From Aureimonas sp. AU20 (GTDB taxonomy: Bacteria > Pseudomonadota > Alphaproteobacteria > Rhizobiales > Rhizobiaceae): a DNA stretch of 64,000 nucleotides. The stretch spans positions 2,232,001-2,296,000 of the forward strand of contig NZ_CP006367.1 of the NCBI RefSeq assembly GCF_001442755.1, read 5' to 3'. The notes beneath the pieces are model-generated. The model made no database searches and had not been told where the DNA came from. It saw nothing but the letters and a program-made list of their open reading frames with translations. How positions within the stretch are numbered: position 1 is the first letter of the stretch; each line of letters starts with the position of its first letter. Made by a program: the position numbers and the translations under genes. This document shows positions 25,980 to 34,793 of the stretch, one piece after another.

Positions 25980-27067
25980 GACCACATGTAGCCGGTTGTG
26001 TCGATCGCCCTTGCGACCTCGAGTTCGTTGTCCTGCAGGTCGGAGTAGCCGTCGTGCAGGGCGTTCTCGAACCGCTCCACCTCGTCTGGCTTTACGAGGA
26101 CAGAGGGCACGACGTAGAGGTTGGCGTCCTCGAACGATAGTTCCGAGTGATCGAGGTAGGTGTCGACCAAGCGCTCGGCTGCCTCCCGAAGGGCCGTTGC
26201 CGCGACACTGGTGATCTCGATCCGAACCTCGAACTTGGGATCGGCCCAGTCGATCGTCTTGGTGGCCTCTGGATAGATGGACTGCATGTGCCGGCGAACC
26301 AGCCAGCGTGCCACGATGCGGTTCGAATGGTCCTTGCGGATGGTCTCGATCTGGGTCGGGGTACGCTCACCCACGATCTGGACCGCCCGGCTGAGTTCGC
26401 CAGGACCCGTCGTGTTGACGTCGTCGGATGCGTAGTCGTGAATGCCCGCCACGGCGTCGGCGAGCTGGTCCACGGCGGCGTCCGCATCGATATGGATTTC
26501 CGGGACGGTTCGGCGTTCCTTCGGCTCCAGACGCGACCGGGTCCTGTCCCGCTGGTCCGAGTACCCGTCGATCCGGACATCCGGCGTTTCACCGGATATG
26601 CGCCGTCTGACTGTATCCAGGATCGTCTGGAACTCCTGCCGGCTACCCGTCCGGATGTAGAAGTGCGCGGTGTTCAGGATCGGGTTGGCATAGTGCTGTA
26701 CGCCTGGCTGACGCAGTGCACGACCAATGACCTGCTCGACCTGCGTCGCCGATGCCATCGACTTGTCGATGTACGCGAACCCGCAGGTCGGGTCGTCCCA
26801 ACCTTCCTGGAGCGCTTGGTTGAAGATGATGTGCCGGAAGTTGCCGGCCGTGAACGCAGCGAAGTCGTCGTCGCCACCGGAGAACAGCCGAAAGTCCGCG
26901 GGGAGAGGGAAGTCCCGCTGGTCGACCTTGAGGTCGCCATAGACCGCGATCTCGGCAGCGGGAATGCCCTTCTGTTCCGTCAGATATCGCCAGATCAGGA
27001 TCGGTGGCGCCTTCCGTTTTACGAAGGGGGCATGCGGGCTGTCCATGACACCGTCCTCCTGGGCCAT
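25980..27067 (-). pseudogene. Helicase of the type III restriction (Res) superfamily, C-terminal part only
   Basis: The frame shows the RecA-like domain 2 of a Res/DEAD superfamily-2 helicase: IAVYGDLKVDQRDF, NFRHIIFNQALQEGWDDPTC, FAYIDKSMASATQVEQVIGR followed by ALRQPG (motif VI), then a long C-terminal region. The domain with Walker A and DExH boxes is missing, and the 3' end fuses into the glpK fragment after DTTGYMWSR. The ATG at 27067 overlaps head to head with the start of the plus-strand gene at 27066, so at least one of those starts is not real. Probably a non-functional remnant of a restriction or defence helicase. Confidence 0.6.
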
Positions 27068-27734
27068 GCATAGGGTCCGGCAGCGCACCGTAGAGTCCGC
27101 CGCCGGATCGACGCTCAAGAACCGCGCACGTCGCGACCAGATCCGCTCCGCCGTTCTCGAAAGCTTGTCGTCCGGTGGATCGATCGCGGGCGTGGTCAGA
27201 AGCCTAAACTGCTCGCAGAAGGTGGCGGCGGTGATACGGGACGACCTCGTGGCCGAGGGGCTTCTACCGGTCGTTCAGGAAAGGCCACGATCCGCACCGG
27301 TCGAACCGAAGCCCGTCGCCACCGCGCCCGTCGCTTCAACCCCCGTCGTCCCATTCCCGTCGGCCTTCTTCTTCCGCACCGTCCCGACCGTCTCGACGCG
27401 CCGACCCAGACCCGTTCAGCGGAACTTCTGGACCGATGGCGAGGTCAGGCGTCTGCGGGAACTGGCCCTGACGGAGCCGTCCCTCAGGAAGATAGCCGTG
27501 GCCCTCGATCGGCGGGAGAGCACCGTCGCTCACAAACTCGCCGAACTGCGGATCACGCCCGTCTACCGGCTCTCGTTCCTGACACGCGGTGCGATCGACC
27601 GCCTGCATAGGGAAGGCCAGCCTGCTAGACGCATCGCCATCCGGACGGGCATCCCGATCCCGCTGGTCGAGCGTCACCTCGATCGAATGGGCCATCACCT
27701 GCGTTCTACGGAAGTTCCGACGGGACGGTCGTAG
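27066..27734 (+). CDS. Putative DNA-binding protein with repeated helix-turn-helix regions
   Basis: A 222-residue frame from ATG 27066 (MHRVRQRTVESAAGSTLKN). The N-terminal part resembles a winged or simple HTH (RRDQIRSAVLESLSSGGS, IAGVVRSLNCSQKVAAVIRD). A Pro/Val-rich linker follows, then a Myb/GcrA-like block (NFWTDGEVRRLRELALTEPS, LRKIAVALDRRESTVAHKL) and a third HTH-like end (GQPARRIAIRTGIPIPLVER). It overlaps the RDD gene convergently by 40 bp. Function unknown; regulator of the surrounding island is a guess. Confidence 0.55.
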   Translation: MHRVRQRTVESAAGSTLKNRARRDQIRSAVLESLSSGGSIAGVVRSLNCSQKVAAVIRDDLVAEGLLPVVQERPRSAPVEPKPVATAPVASTPVVPFPSAFFFRTVPTVSTRRPRPVQRNFWTDGEVRRLRELALTEPSLRKIAVALDRRESTVAHKLAELRITPVYRLSFLTRGAIDRLHREGQPARRIAIRTGIPIPLVERHLDRMGHHLRSTEVPTGRS

Positions 27735-28435
27735 TAGGCAGGCTGACGGCGCACGATCCAGACGACGTTCCAGACTGAGAGTGCGACGAAGATGCCAAGC
27801 GGAACCAACCCGAAACCGATGAAGGACGCGGACAGGTTGGAAAACAAAACCGGCTGGGAGCCGGACATCACATACAGATAGCCGAGACCAATCGGGATGG
27901 AGAAGAGGAGGTAGCGCTTCCACAGTGACGAGAATGGCGCTCGTCGACCGCTTCCCCTTTCTACGATCGCGATACCGCAGACGCGTCTTCCCGGACTACG
28001 GCCGAAGGTATCGAACAGCAGACGGAACAGGATCAGCAGTTCCTCGGTGGGCCCTTTCTTCACGCCGCCGCCCCACGCCATGCCATCGGCGTCTACGGTC
28101 AGCTTCATATTGACGTTGGTCGTGAAGTTTCCTTCGACTGTTCTTTGCGTCAGCGTGAGCACATGTGCCGCAGGCAAGCCGAAGAGTGTGTAGATGCACG
28201 ACTTGGCGACGTTGGGCACGAAATCTGCTGGCAGTCTCAGTTCGGATGGGATCGGATCCACGTCCTGGCACCATGCGGGTACCGGGTTGGGAATGAATTG
28301 TAAGCGTCCTCCTGTCGCCGCGAACAGCAATACGGCAACACAGGCCAGGATCAGAGAACAGATCGCCCAGTCGATGACGAGGGCGATCGCACGTCGCCAG
28401 AAACCTGCAGGTACGGCTGGTGCCGAATCATCCAT
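27695..28435 (-). CDS. RDD-family membrane protein
   Basis: About 246 residues from ATG 28435 (a GTG lies 4 codons earlier). RDD features: an N-terminal GFWRRAIALVIDWAICSLIL helix with Arg and Asp, a large non-membrane insert, then the second RDD helix region LFDTFGRSPGRRVCGIAIV, and two more helices (FSIPIGLGYLYVM, FGLVPLGIFVALSVWNVVWI). The roughly 100-residue insert between the first and second helices is longer than in standard RDD proteins. Some RDD proteins are ion exchangers; no specific role can be read here. Confidence 0.7.
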   Translation of the reverse strand: MDDSAPAVPAGFWRRAIALVIDWAICSLILACVAVLLFAATGGRLQFIPNPVPAWCQDVDPIPSELRLPADFVPNVAKSCIYTLFGLPAAHVLTLTQRTVEGNFTTNVNMKLTVDADGMAWGGGVKKGPTEELLILFRLLFDTFGRSPGRRVCGIAIVERGSGRRAPFSSLWKRYLLFSIPIGLGYLYVMSGSQPVLFSNLSASFIGFGLVPLGIFVALSVWNVVWIVRRQPAYYDRPVGTSVERR

Positions 28436-28687
28436 TCTTGTCCGCACCTATCGATCCCACTTCGTCAATTTGGACATGGGGAAACCGATGACGCAACGTC
28501 AGACGGGTTGCACGTCGGCAGCCGGGAACCGTCCGTCAGTTCGGGTGTGGTGTAATATGGGGGAAGTTCGCCCTGAGATGTGGGGAAACTTATCACAGGG
28601 TTCGAAGATGGGTGCCCCCTCGTCTGCACTACCCCTCGGTCGGCCGAGGTATAGGTTTCCGCACGGAGCCAACATGGAGAGCATCGA

Positions 28688-28843
28688 ATGGAAGCAAGAT
28701 ACTTGGAACCGCCTGAGGACAACGTGGACGAAGCAGGTTGGTACGTCTGCACGCCGGGAGGCGAGATCCTCGCAGGTCCGTTTGTCAGCGAGAATGCTGC
28801 GCAAAACGAAATTGAGCGTCGTACCCCTCGCGGTCCTAAATGA
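28688..28843 (+). CDS. Small protein of 51 residues
   Basis: ATG 28688 to TGA 28841-28843: begins MEARYLEPPEDNVDEAGWYV and continues with CTPGGEILAGPFVSENAAQN and EIERR. WYV-CTPxGEILAGPF is a compact beta-strand pattern seen in small uncharacterised proteins, and the acidic N terminus plus basic end look coding rather than random. An ATG 13 bases upstream is out of frame. No partner is obvious. It is the only plausible gene in 28436-28903. Confidence 0.4.
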   Translation: MEARYLEPPEDNVDEAGWYVCTPGGEILAGPFVSENAAQNEIERRTPRGPK

Positions 28844-28903
28844 CGCCACGCAAGCGATAGACAGGGTTCGCGGCCGGGAGGGAAACCTCGCCGGCCGTCT
28901 TCG

Positions 28904-29721
28904 TCAGACCTCGACGACGAGCCGCGGATCGAAGGCCGCGTTCTCGTGCTCCTCGACGCCCTGACCGAAAACCATCTTCGTGCGCACGTACCCCCGAGGA
29001 TTGCAGATCACCTGTGTGTCGCCGACGAGGTAGTCGCGCTGGCAGTGGACATGGCCATGGATCCAGAGCGCCGGCCGCCCGTCGTGCATGACGTCTTCGA
29101 GGTGGCTGGCGTACGCGGCGTCCAGCCGCTCCCTGACCTCGCCGTGCCTCAGCGACCGGGCTGACGGCGCGTGATGAGTCACGACGACGGTCGGCCCGTC
29201 GAACGGCGTCGCCAGCGTATCGACGATCGCCTTCCGGTGCCTCGCGTGGATGCCGACGAGGTGCTGAGGCGTGAGCCGGGGCCGCTCCGAGCCGGTGTCC
29301 GACCGGGTGTACCGAAAGTCGTTCATGGCCGCCAAGGCCTCGAGCTGGCCCTTATGCGTGCCGTCACGGCAGATCCCGTAGTCTGTCCAAAGCGTCCCGC
29401 CGACGAAGCGGACGCCACCGATCTCGACCGTGTCGCCGTCGAGGACGTGGATGCCGCCGACCTGCACGCGTTCACGGAACCGGGGGATCTCGCGATCGAC
29501 GCTGCCGCTCAAAAATCGTGGTTGCCGGCCACGACGACGATGGGGATGCCGAGGCGGCGGACCTGGTTCTCGAGCCAGTCCCGCCCCATCGTGCTCAGGC
29601 GACCCGCGATGTCCCCGGCGACGACCAGGACGTCCGCCTGGACGTCGGTCGGGGGCTGCCAGACGCCGATCGCCGAGCGGCTGAAGTCATCGTGCAGGTC
29701 GGACATGATCCAGATCCTCAC
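28904..29721 (-). pseudogene. Second metallophosphoesterase, broken by a frameshift in a T5 run
   Basis: The first 70 codons (GTG 29721 to 29509) read MRIWIMSDLHDD, VLVVAGDIAG and IVVVAGNHDF-stop. The rest is in the -1 frame from TTG 29512: LSGSVDREIPRF, GGTLWTDYG, VVTHHAPSARS and WIHGHVHCQRD. One extra T in the run at 29511-29515 would join them as NHDF-LSGS. It is a homologue of the gene at 140-955 (shared GGT-LWTDY, FDGPTVVVTHHAP and WIHGHVH). Its start overlaps the stop of the preceding 66-aa gene. A real mutation, a sequencing slip or -1 shifting at TTT-TGA are all possible; the first two are likelier. Confidence 0.75.
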
Positions 29722-29918
29722 CTGCGGTCTCCCTGCAAACGCCGGTGGCGATCAACGACGATACCCATAGCGAACATGCCCATCCGGTGCCGCTCGTCGG
29801 CATCGAGGTGCGAGTAGATGTCGACAGCCTGAATGACGACCTCGGACGGCGGAATGCCTTCCGACCGCTCCAGATGCTCCAGGCGGGCGAGGACGGGAGT
29901 GGGGAACACGACGATCAC
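29718..29918 (-). CDS. Small protein coupled between AAA+ ATPase and metallophosphoesterase (66 aa)
   Basis: GTG 29918 overlaps the TGA of the ATPase gene (GTGA), and its own TGA overlaps the GTG of the phosphoesterase in the same way, so three genes are chained. The protein starts VIVVFPTPVLARLEHLERSE and contains IPPSEVVIQAVDIYSHLD, which could be a ribbon-helix-helix-like or short helical adaptor, then RMGMFAMGIVVD. No family is recognised. Double translational coupling strongly suggests a real partner of the other two. Confidence 0.65.
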   Translation of the reverse strand: MIVVFPTPVLARLEHLERSEGIPPSEVVIQAVDIYSHLDADERHRMGMFAMGIVVDRHRRLQGDRR

Positions 29919-31690
29919 AGCGGCCTCCCACGCAGCACCGTTTCGCGAGCGTCCAGCGTGGCCTGAACCGCCGTCTTGAGCCGCCTGAGGGAGCCGCCCT
30001 TCCACATCTTCCGGATCACGCCGAGTTCGTCGTGAGCCAGCGGCGGGGTCCAGGCGAGGTCCATACCGCCGTCGATCGCGATGTCGGCGACGATCCGGCG
30101 AGCCAGATCGCCGAGGTGTTCGGGTCCGGCGTCCGGCATCTCGACGACTCTGAACCGATCCCGCAGGGGCGCGGGCACGCCGTCAAGGCTGTTCGCGGTC
30201 GCCAGGAAGCTGACGTAGGACAAGTCCGCGTTCCTCTCGATGCCGACCTCGAAGTACTGGCTCGCTGTGTGCCGTTCGAGCATCGGCAGAAGCGACGTCA
30301 GCAGCGAACCGTGTCGATCTCCCGTGCCCGTCTTCTCGATCTCGTCGAGCACAAGGATCGGGTTGGCAAGGTTCGCCACCCGGATCGCCTCAAGGGGCGT
30401 GCTGGCTCGTCGAGTGCCCCACTGTGACGGCGTTCCCCCGAAGCTGTTGTCCGACACCGCGGCGCACGGGTACACCGTCGTGTGCAGACCAAGGGCCGTC
30501 CCGATCTCACGAGCTAAACTCGTCTTGCCGGACCCGGGCTTGCCAACGAGCAGCGTCGGACGGAACCGGACAGGCTCGCCCGGACGGACGTCCTGAAGGA
30601 TGCGGTCGACGACGGTCCGGGCGTGGGGCCAGGCGTCGCCGAGCGAATGGGCGATCCCGGCCACGTCCTTAGGCGCACAGGTGAGGTCGAGGTGTCGACC
30701 CGATATCGGCGCGAGGTGCCGGATCAGATCGTTGTCGTCACCACGAGCCTTCTTGTCGCCGTCCGAGGGCTGCAGGTCGGCGAGGACGACAAGGTGCGGA
30801 TACGCAGCCGTCGGGCGGTCAGGCAGCGACGCGATTCGTTCCGCCGTCACGTTCGCGACGTGTGCGCGGATCCTAGCAGTCCGTTCGTCCGGCGGCTCGT
30901 CCGAGGTCTCGTCGACGATCACGTTGAGATGGTTATCCCACAGCAGGCCGGAGCCCGACCTGAAGAATCGGTTCGGGTCTTCCGGTACGACGAACTCCTC
31001 GACGACAGCCTTCGTCTTTTCGAGTTCGCGCTCATGGGCTCGCGTCCTCGCGATCGTCACGAGATCGCGCAGCCATGATTTCTCCGACGACGCATACGAC
31101 TCCTGCATGCTCGGACGCTTGATCGCATCCCGCCAGCCACAGACCGCGTTGACGGCGCTCGACTGCAGATCGATGCGCCTGGCGAGTTCCTGCGCACCAC
31201 GGATCAGGATCCGGATCTCGACACCGGGATACCACGTCCAAACGTGGCTCTTAGCGGTGGCGGTCGCGTGGTACATCAGTCCGATCACGAACGCGGCCCG
31301 CAGATCCGCCGACTTATGGTACCGGCGGTAGAGTTCATTGGCTGCATCGACGTCGCCGTGGATCGCGAGCCAGTACTGTACCCGCTGCAGTTCGTGGCCG
31401 GCCGGCATGTGATCCCGCAGATCGGTCAGGATCGCACGCGTCGGCAGGTCGGTGCACGCGACCAGGAGCCGGAGTTCGCCGTCGTCGGACAGCAGCCGGC
31501 GGCGACGGATGGACTCGGCCCACAGGTTGAAATCCGTGAGGATCGAGCCGTCGGCAGGCGGGCCACCGCGGAGTAGGAAATCAAGGGAAGCATGCTCTTT
31601 GCCCGCCAGGACGGGCTGAAGGCTATCTTCATGGATCTGCTTTTCGGAAATCAGGACGTCGTAAAGCGACGTGTCGGCATGCGAGGGCAC
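29915..31690 (-). CDS. AAA+ ATPase (Lon-like ATPase module without protease domain)
   Basis: A 591-residue protein from GTG 31690 with an AAGGTGG ribosome site. The N-terminal about 330 residues are helical and unrecognised. The AAA+ core follows: Walker A LLVGKPGSGKTSLAREIG (near 382-390), Walker B PILVLDEIEKTGTG (near 443), sensor 1 FLATANSLDGVP, arginine finger region LRDRFRVVEMP and a small lid with IRKMWKGGSLRRLK. This order matches Lon-type ATPase domains, but the Ser-Lys protease domain is missing. It heads a chained unit with the 66-aa gene and a metallophosphoesterase, within an accessory segment beside tRNA-Val. Confidence 0.75.
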   Translation of the reverse strand: MPSHADTSLYDVLISEKQIHEDSLQPVLAGKEHASLDFLLRGGPPADGSILTDFNLWAESIRRRRLLSDDGELRLLVACTDLPTRAILTDLRDHMPAGHELQRVQYWLAIHGDVDAANELYRRYHKSADLRAAFVIGLMYHATATAKSHVWTWYPGVEIRILIRGAQELARRIDLQSSAVNAVCGWRDAIKRPSMQESYASSEKSWLRDLVTIARTRAHERELEKTKAVVEEFVVPEDPNRFFRSGSGLLWDNHLNVIVDETSDEPPDERTARIRAHVANVTAERIASLPDRPTAAYPHLVVLADLQPSDGDKKARGDDNDLIRHLAPISGRHLDLTCAPKDVAGIAHSLGDAWPHARTVVDRILQDVRPGEPVRFRPTLLVGKPGSGKTSLAREIGTALGLHTTVYPCAAVSDNSFGGTPSQWGTRRASTPLEAIRVANLANPILVLDEIEKTGTGDRHGSLLTSLLPMLERHTASQYFEVGIERNADLSYVSFLATANSLDGVPAPLRDRFRVVEMPDAGPEHLGDLARRIVADIAIDGGMDLAWTPPLAHDELGVIRKMWKGGSLRRLKTAVQATLDARETVLRGRPL

Positions 31691-31929
31691 GGGGCCACCT
31701 TGCGGATCAGGACTCGGGGGATCGGCGGGTGGGTGCTGCGACGCTACCCGCGGTCACCAGGATTTCAGACCTGGGTTATTCGGCGGACGTTGCACCCTGC
31801 TTTGGGGTCGAGGAGAAGACTAGCGCGTCTCGATCCCGTCCAGCAGTCCCGATCGGGACCGATCCGCGATCGCGGTTAGCGAGAAGTTTTCCTAAACACA
31901 GCAGACTGCGGGTCGGGTGAAAAAACCGG

Positions 31930-32741
31930 TCATCCGGCGGAACGAGGGCGGTTCGCGGCGCTCTCGACGACGTAGTCGCATAAGGCCAGGGCCGAGTTGA
32001 CGGCTAGCTTGGCGTGCCGACGGGCGGGGGCGTAGGTCTTCGCGTGACGGTTGGAGGCCTTGTTGGAGACCTCGAAGATGCCCGCGACAAGCTTCTGCAG
32101 GCCGTCCAGAATCGGCTTCAAGGGTTGGTCGATCGTCTTGTCGGACGGTGCCAGACCGAGTTCGTTCGATACCAGGGTGTAGAGAGCGCGGATGTCGCCC
32201 TGGTTCTGGTTGAATTCTACGCCGCGGTCCCGCAGGACGATCTTGAGAAGCTGCTCGACCAGCGTGTAGCAGTGGGTGATGGCATCGGCGTACTCACCGG
32301 CCGCAAGATGCTCGTTCGCCTTGGCGATGTGCTCGTGGACGGCTTCTTCGGTGGCGGAGGTCAGGTCCCGAACGTCGATCGTCCGAACGTCCATCTTAGG
32401 CGACGTAAGGCGACCCTTCTCCCGTGCGAAGCCGTCGCGTTCCAACCGTGACATCAGGTCGTCGTAGGCCGTGGCGACCTCGGGGGACGACGGACGTTCC
32501 AGATGGAACAGCACCTCCTCGAAGACGAGCAGGAGGGGTTCGACAGACTTTGCGGACGTGAAGTCGATGGTCGCATAGTAGCCCTCGACCCGTGATCGCC
32601 GCTCCCCGACGAAACCGCCGACGTCTCGGTACGCGATGCCCCCGATCGAGAAGGCGTCGTCGATCGTCCGAAGGTTGAAGAGCCCGACGAAGACCTCGCG
32701 GAACGTGTCGCGGTTCCTTTTCCGATCAGGTCGCGGGGCAT
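31930..32741 (-). CDS. Abi_C-like abortive-infection family protein
   Basis: The C-terminal half matches the Abi_C pattern: GEYADAITHCYTLVEQLLK, a central VEFNQNQGDIRALYTLV, and the signature ASNRHAKTYAPARRHAKLAV with SALALCDYVVES. Proteins of this kind are linked to phage exclusion. The start is uncertain. ATG 32741 (MPRDLIGKG) is in another frame and would need one more A in the A4 run at 32718-32721 to join NRDTFREVFVGLF. A TTG at 32781 is in frame without any shift. The open frame also runs back through the tRNA-Val gene, which is meaningless. Confidence 0.6.
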
Positions 32742-32811
32742 TAGAGTGAGGTTTCCTCCGCGGTTTTCTCCGCGGGTCCAACGGGGTGTGGTCTGGAAGG
32801 CCTGTAAAACA

Positions 32812-32886
32812 TGGTGGGCGCGACAGGGATCGAACCTGTGACCCCCTCGGTGTGAACGAGGTGCTCTCCCGCTGAGCTACGCGCCC
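32812..32886 (-). tRNA. tRNA-Val (anticodon CAC)
   Basis: Read on the minus strand: acceptor GGGCGCG / CGCGCCC, D-arm TAGCTCAGCGGGAGAGC, anticodon stem CCTCG/CGAGG with loop TTCACAC (anticodon CAC, decoding GUG), T-arm with GGTTCGATCC, discriminator A and encoded CCA at 32812-32814. The accessory segment lies on its 3' side, the usual side for tRNA-directed integration; no second copy of the tRNA 3' end was noticed in this window. Confidence 0.97.
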
Positions 32887-32997
32887 GCTCCCTCCGGTCA
32901 ATGCCGGCTAGCGGATGGAGGGTCGTATAGAACCGAATGGCCGGGGCGTCAATCGAAGATGCGTGCCATCGTCAAAAAGAGCGCCAAGATGTTGATA

Positions 32998-33771
32998 TCA
33001 AATCGCTTTGACGTGACGTTCCGGTTTCGCCAGCATCGAATCGATCAGCTCCGGCGTCAGGTCGGCGAAGCGCTCGATGCTGCGCGACGCGCCGGAGCGG
33101 GCCGTGGGGCCAGGGTCGTAGCCGAACAGCACGAGGATCGAGGGCAGACCGGCAGCACGGGCTGCCTGAATGTCAGTGTCGGTGTCACCGACCATGATGG
33201 CGCTGCCGACCTCTCCTCCGGCGCGCTCGACTGTGCCGAGAAGGTGCACGGGGTCGGGCTTGCGGGCGCTGAACGTATCGGCGCCGCAGATCGCGGCGAA
33301 GCGCGCGGCGAGGCCCATCTCGTCCAGCAGGCGACGGGCGAGATGCTCGGTCTTGTTGGTGCAGATCGCAAGCCGCAGTCCGGCTTGCGCCAATCGGTCC
33401 AGCATCGCGAGACCGCCTGGGAACAGGGCCGACTCGACGGCGATATGCGCTTCGTAATGGGCGAGGAAACAGCGCGTCTGCTCCGCAAGCTCCTCCGTCG
33501 AGAGCGGCCGGGCGGCAAGACGATAGGCCTCGCGGAGCATCGCCTGCGCGCCGTGGCCGGCATGCGGGCGAACCACGTCCAGCGGCAAAGGGGGAAGGCC
33601 CACGCGCGACAGGCAGTGATTGAGACTGGCGGCGAGATCGGGTGCGGTATCCACCAGCGTGCCGTCGAGATCGAACACGACGGTCGGATTCGAGTCGCCC
33701 GATTGGTCGGCGGAAATGGCCCGCGCACCGGCGAAGGTCTGAAGCGGGATCGGACGAACTGCGCTCATCAT
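32998..33771 (-). CDS. gph: Phosphoglycolate phosphatase (HAD family)
   Basis: A 257-residue HAD hydrolase from ATG 33771. Motif I is [16 protein letters not shown] (nucleophile Asp), the cap contains [16 protein letters not shown], motif II is [10 protein letters not shown], the Lys is in [11 protein letters not shown] and motif IV is [17 protein letters not shown]. The HAGHG loop and size fit Gph-type enzymes that remove 2-phosphoglycolate. It is divergent from rpiA with 232 bp between, an arrangement familiar in Rhizobiales. The first about 25 residues before FDLDG are longer than usual, so a later start is possible. Confidence 0.85.
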   Translation of the reverse strand: MMSAVRPIPLQTFAGARAISADQSGDSNPTVVFDLDGTLVDTAPDLAASLNHCLSRVGLPPLPLDVVRPHAGHGAQAMLREAYRLAARPLSTEELAEQTRCFLAHYEAHIAVESALFPGGLAMLDRLAQAGLRLAICTNKTEHLARRLLDEMGLAARFAAICGADTFSARKPDPVHLLGTVERAGGEVGSAIMVGDTDTDIQAARAAGLPSILVLFGYDPGPTARSGASRSIERFADLTPELIDSMLAKPERHVKAI

Positions 33772-34003
33772 CGGACTTTGGCTGGAGAACGGACGAGGTC
33801 AAGCCGATCGGCTCGGGCCTCACCCCTTTGAGACGCCTCGGCCGCCGTTCCATCGGCGGGCTGACGCGTCCCAGCCACAGTTTAACGGTTCGAAAACCAA
33901 CAAACCCTTTATCGCCGCTCTCTTCCAAGCCCCTCCCGTTTGGCGCAGCCGCCGCAATGGCGTAAAGCGGCGGGCAGCAAAAGGGCGCATCGGAGGAGAC
34001 GGC

Positions 34004-34699
34004 ATGGACGCGGCGGCAATGAAGGACGAGGTGGGCCGCGCGGCCGCCGCCCAAGTGGAGCCTGGCATGCGGCTCGGGATCGGCACGGGCTCGACCGCCG
34101 AAGCCTTTATCCGCGCGCTCGCCTCCCGAGTGTCGGACGGGCTGCGCATCGTCGGCGTGCCGACATCGGAGCGCAGTGCCAAACTCTGCGCCGAACTCGG
34201 CATTCCGTTGGCGACGCTGGAAGAGCTGCCCGAACTCGACCTGACGATCGACGGTGCGGACGAGGTCGATCCGCAGCTGCGTCTGGTGAAGGGCGGGGGC
34301 GGGGCCTTGCTGCGCGAGAAGATCGTCGCCGCCGCCTCGGCGCGCATGCTGGTAATCGCCGACGGCACCAAGAAGGTGGCGCATCTCGGCGCCTTTCCGC
34401 TGCCGATCGAGGTCAACGGATTCGGCTTCGTCGCCACCACGCTCGCCATCGAGAAAGCGAGCGGAATGCTCGGTCTTTCCGGGCCGATCCAGCTTCGAAT
34501 GGCGGGCGAGAAACCGTTCATCACCGATGGCGGACATCTCATCATCGACGCATCATTTGGCCTTATTCCCGATCCAGAAGCACTGTCAGCTGATTTGAAC
34601 GCCATTCCGGGCGTGGTCGAGCATGGGCTCTTTCTCGGATTGGCCAGCTCCGTGCTTCTTGCCGGACCGGACGGACTCGAGCGCCTCGGCGCACCGTGA
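34004..34699 (+). CDS. rpiA: Ribose-5-phosphate isomerase A
   Basis: A 231-residue cytosolic enzyme interconverting ribose 5-phosphate and ribulose 5-phosphate in the pentose phosphate pathway. Signatures: [12 protein letters not shown] (phosphate loop), [13 protein letters not shown] (catalytic Asp), [12 protein letters not shown] (Glu and Lys) and IADGTKKV. The ATG 34004 fits the family start. It is complete with no anomaly, followed 94 bp later by a secreted protein gene. Confidence 0.95.
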   Translation: MDAAAMKDEVGRAAAAQVEPGMRLGIGTGSTAEAFIRALASRVSDGLRIVGVPTSERSAKLCAELGIPLATLEELPELDLTIDGADEVDPQLRLVKGGGGALLREKIVAAASARMLVIADGTKKVAHLGAFPLPIEVNGFGFVATTLAIEKASGMLGLSGPIQLRMAGEKPFITDGGHLIIDASFGLIPDPEALSADLNAIPGVVEHGLFLGLASSVLLAGPDGLERLGAP

Positions 34700-34793
34700 C
34701 GCCTGCGGGCCGCGGAAGCAGGTGGGGGCTTGCGGCTCGAACCGGAGTTTGGCACGGGTGCGCCGACCAAGAATTGATGGAGAAGGAAGTCCG

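Noticed and set aside
28904..29721. Programmed -1 frameshift in the second metallophosphoesterase
   Set aside because: TTT-TGA would give the right frame by a -1 slip, but there is no strong downstream structure visible and the paralogue at 140-955 is also broken by a different lesion, so mutation or sequencing slip is simpler.
32742..32901. N-terminal extension of the Abi_C gene through the tRNA
   Set aside because: The residues are translated tRNA-Val sequence (for example SFTPRGSQVRSLSRPP), a common artefact next to tRNA genes.
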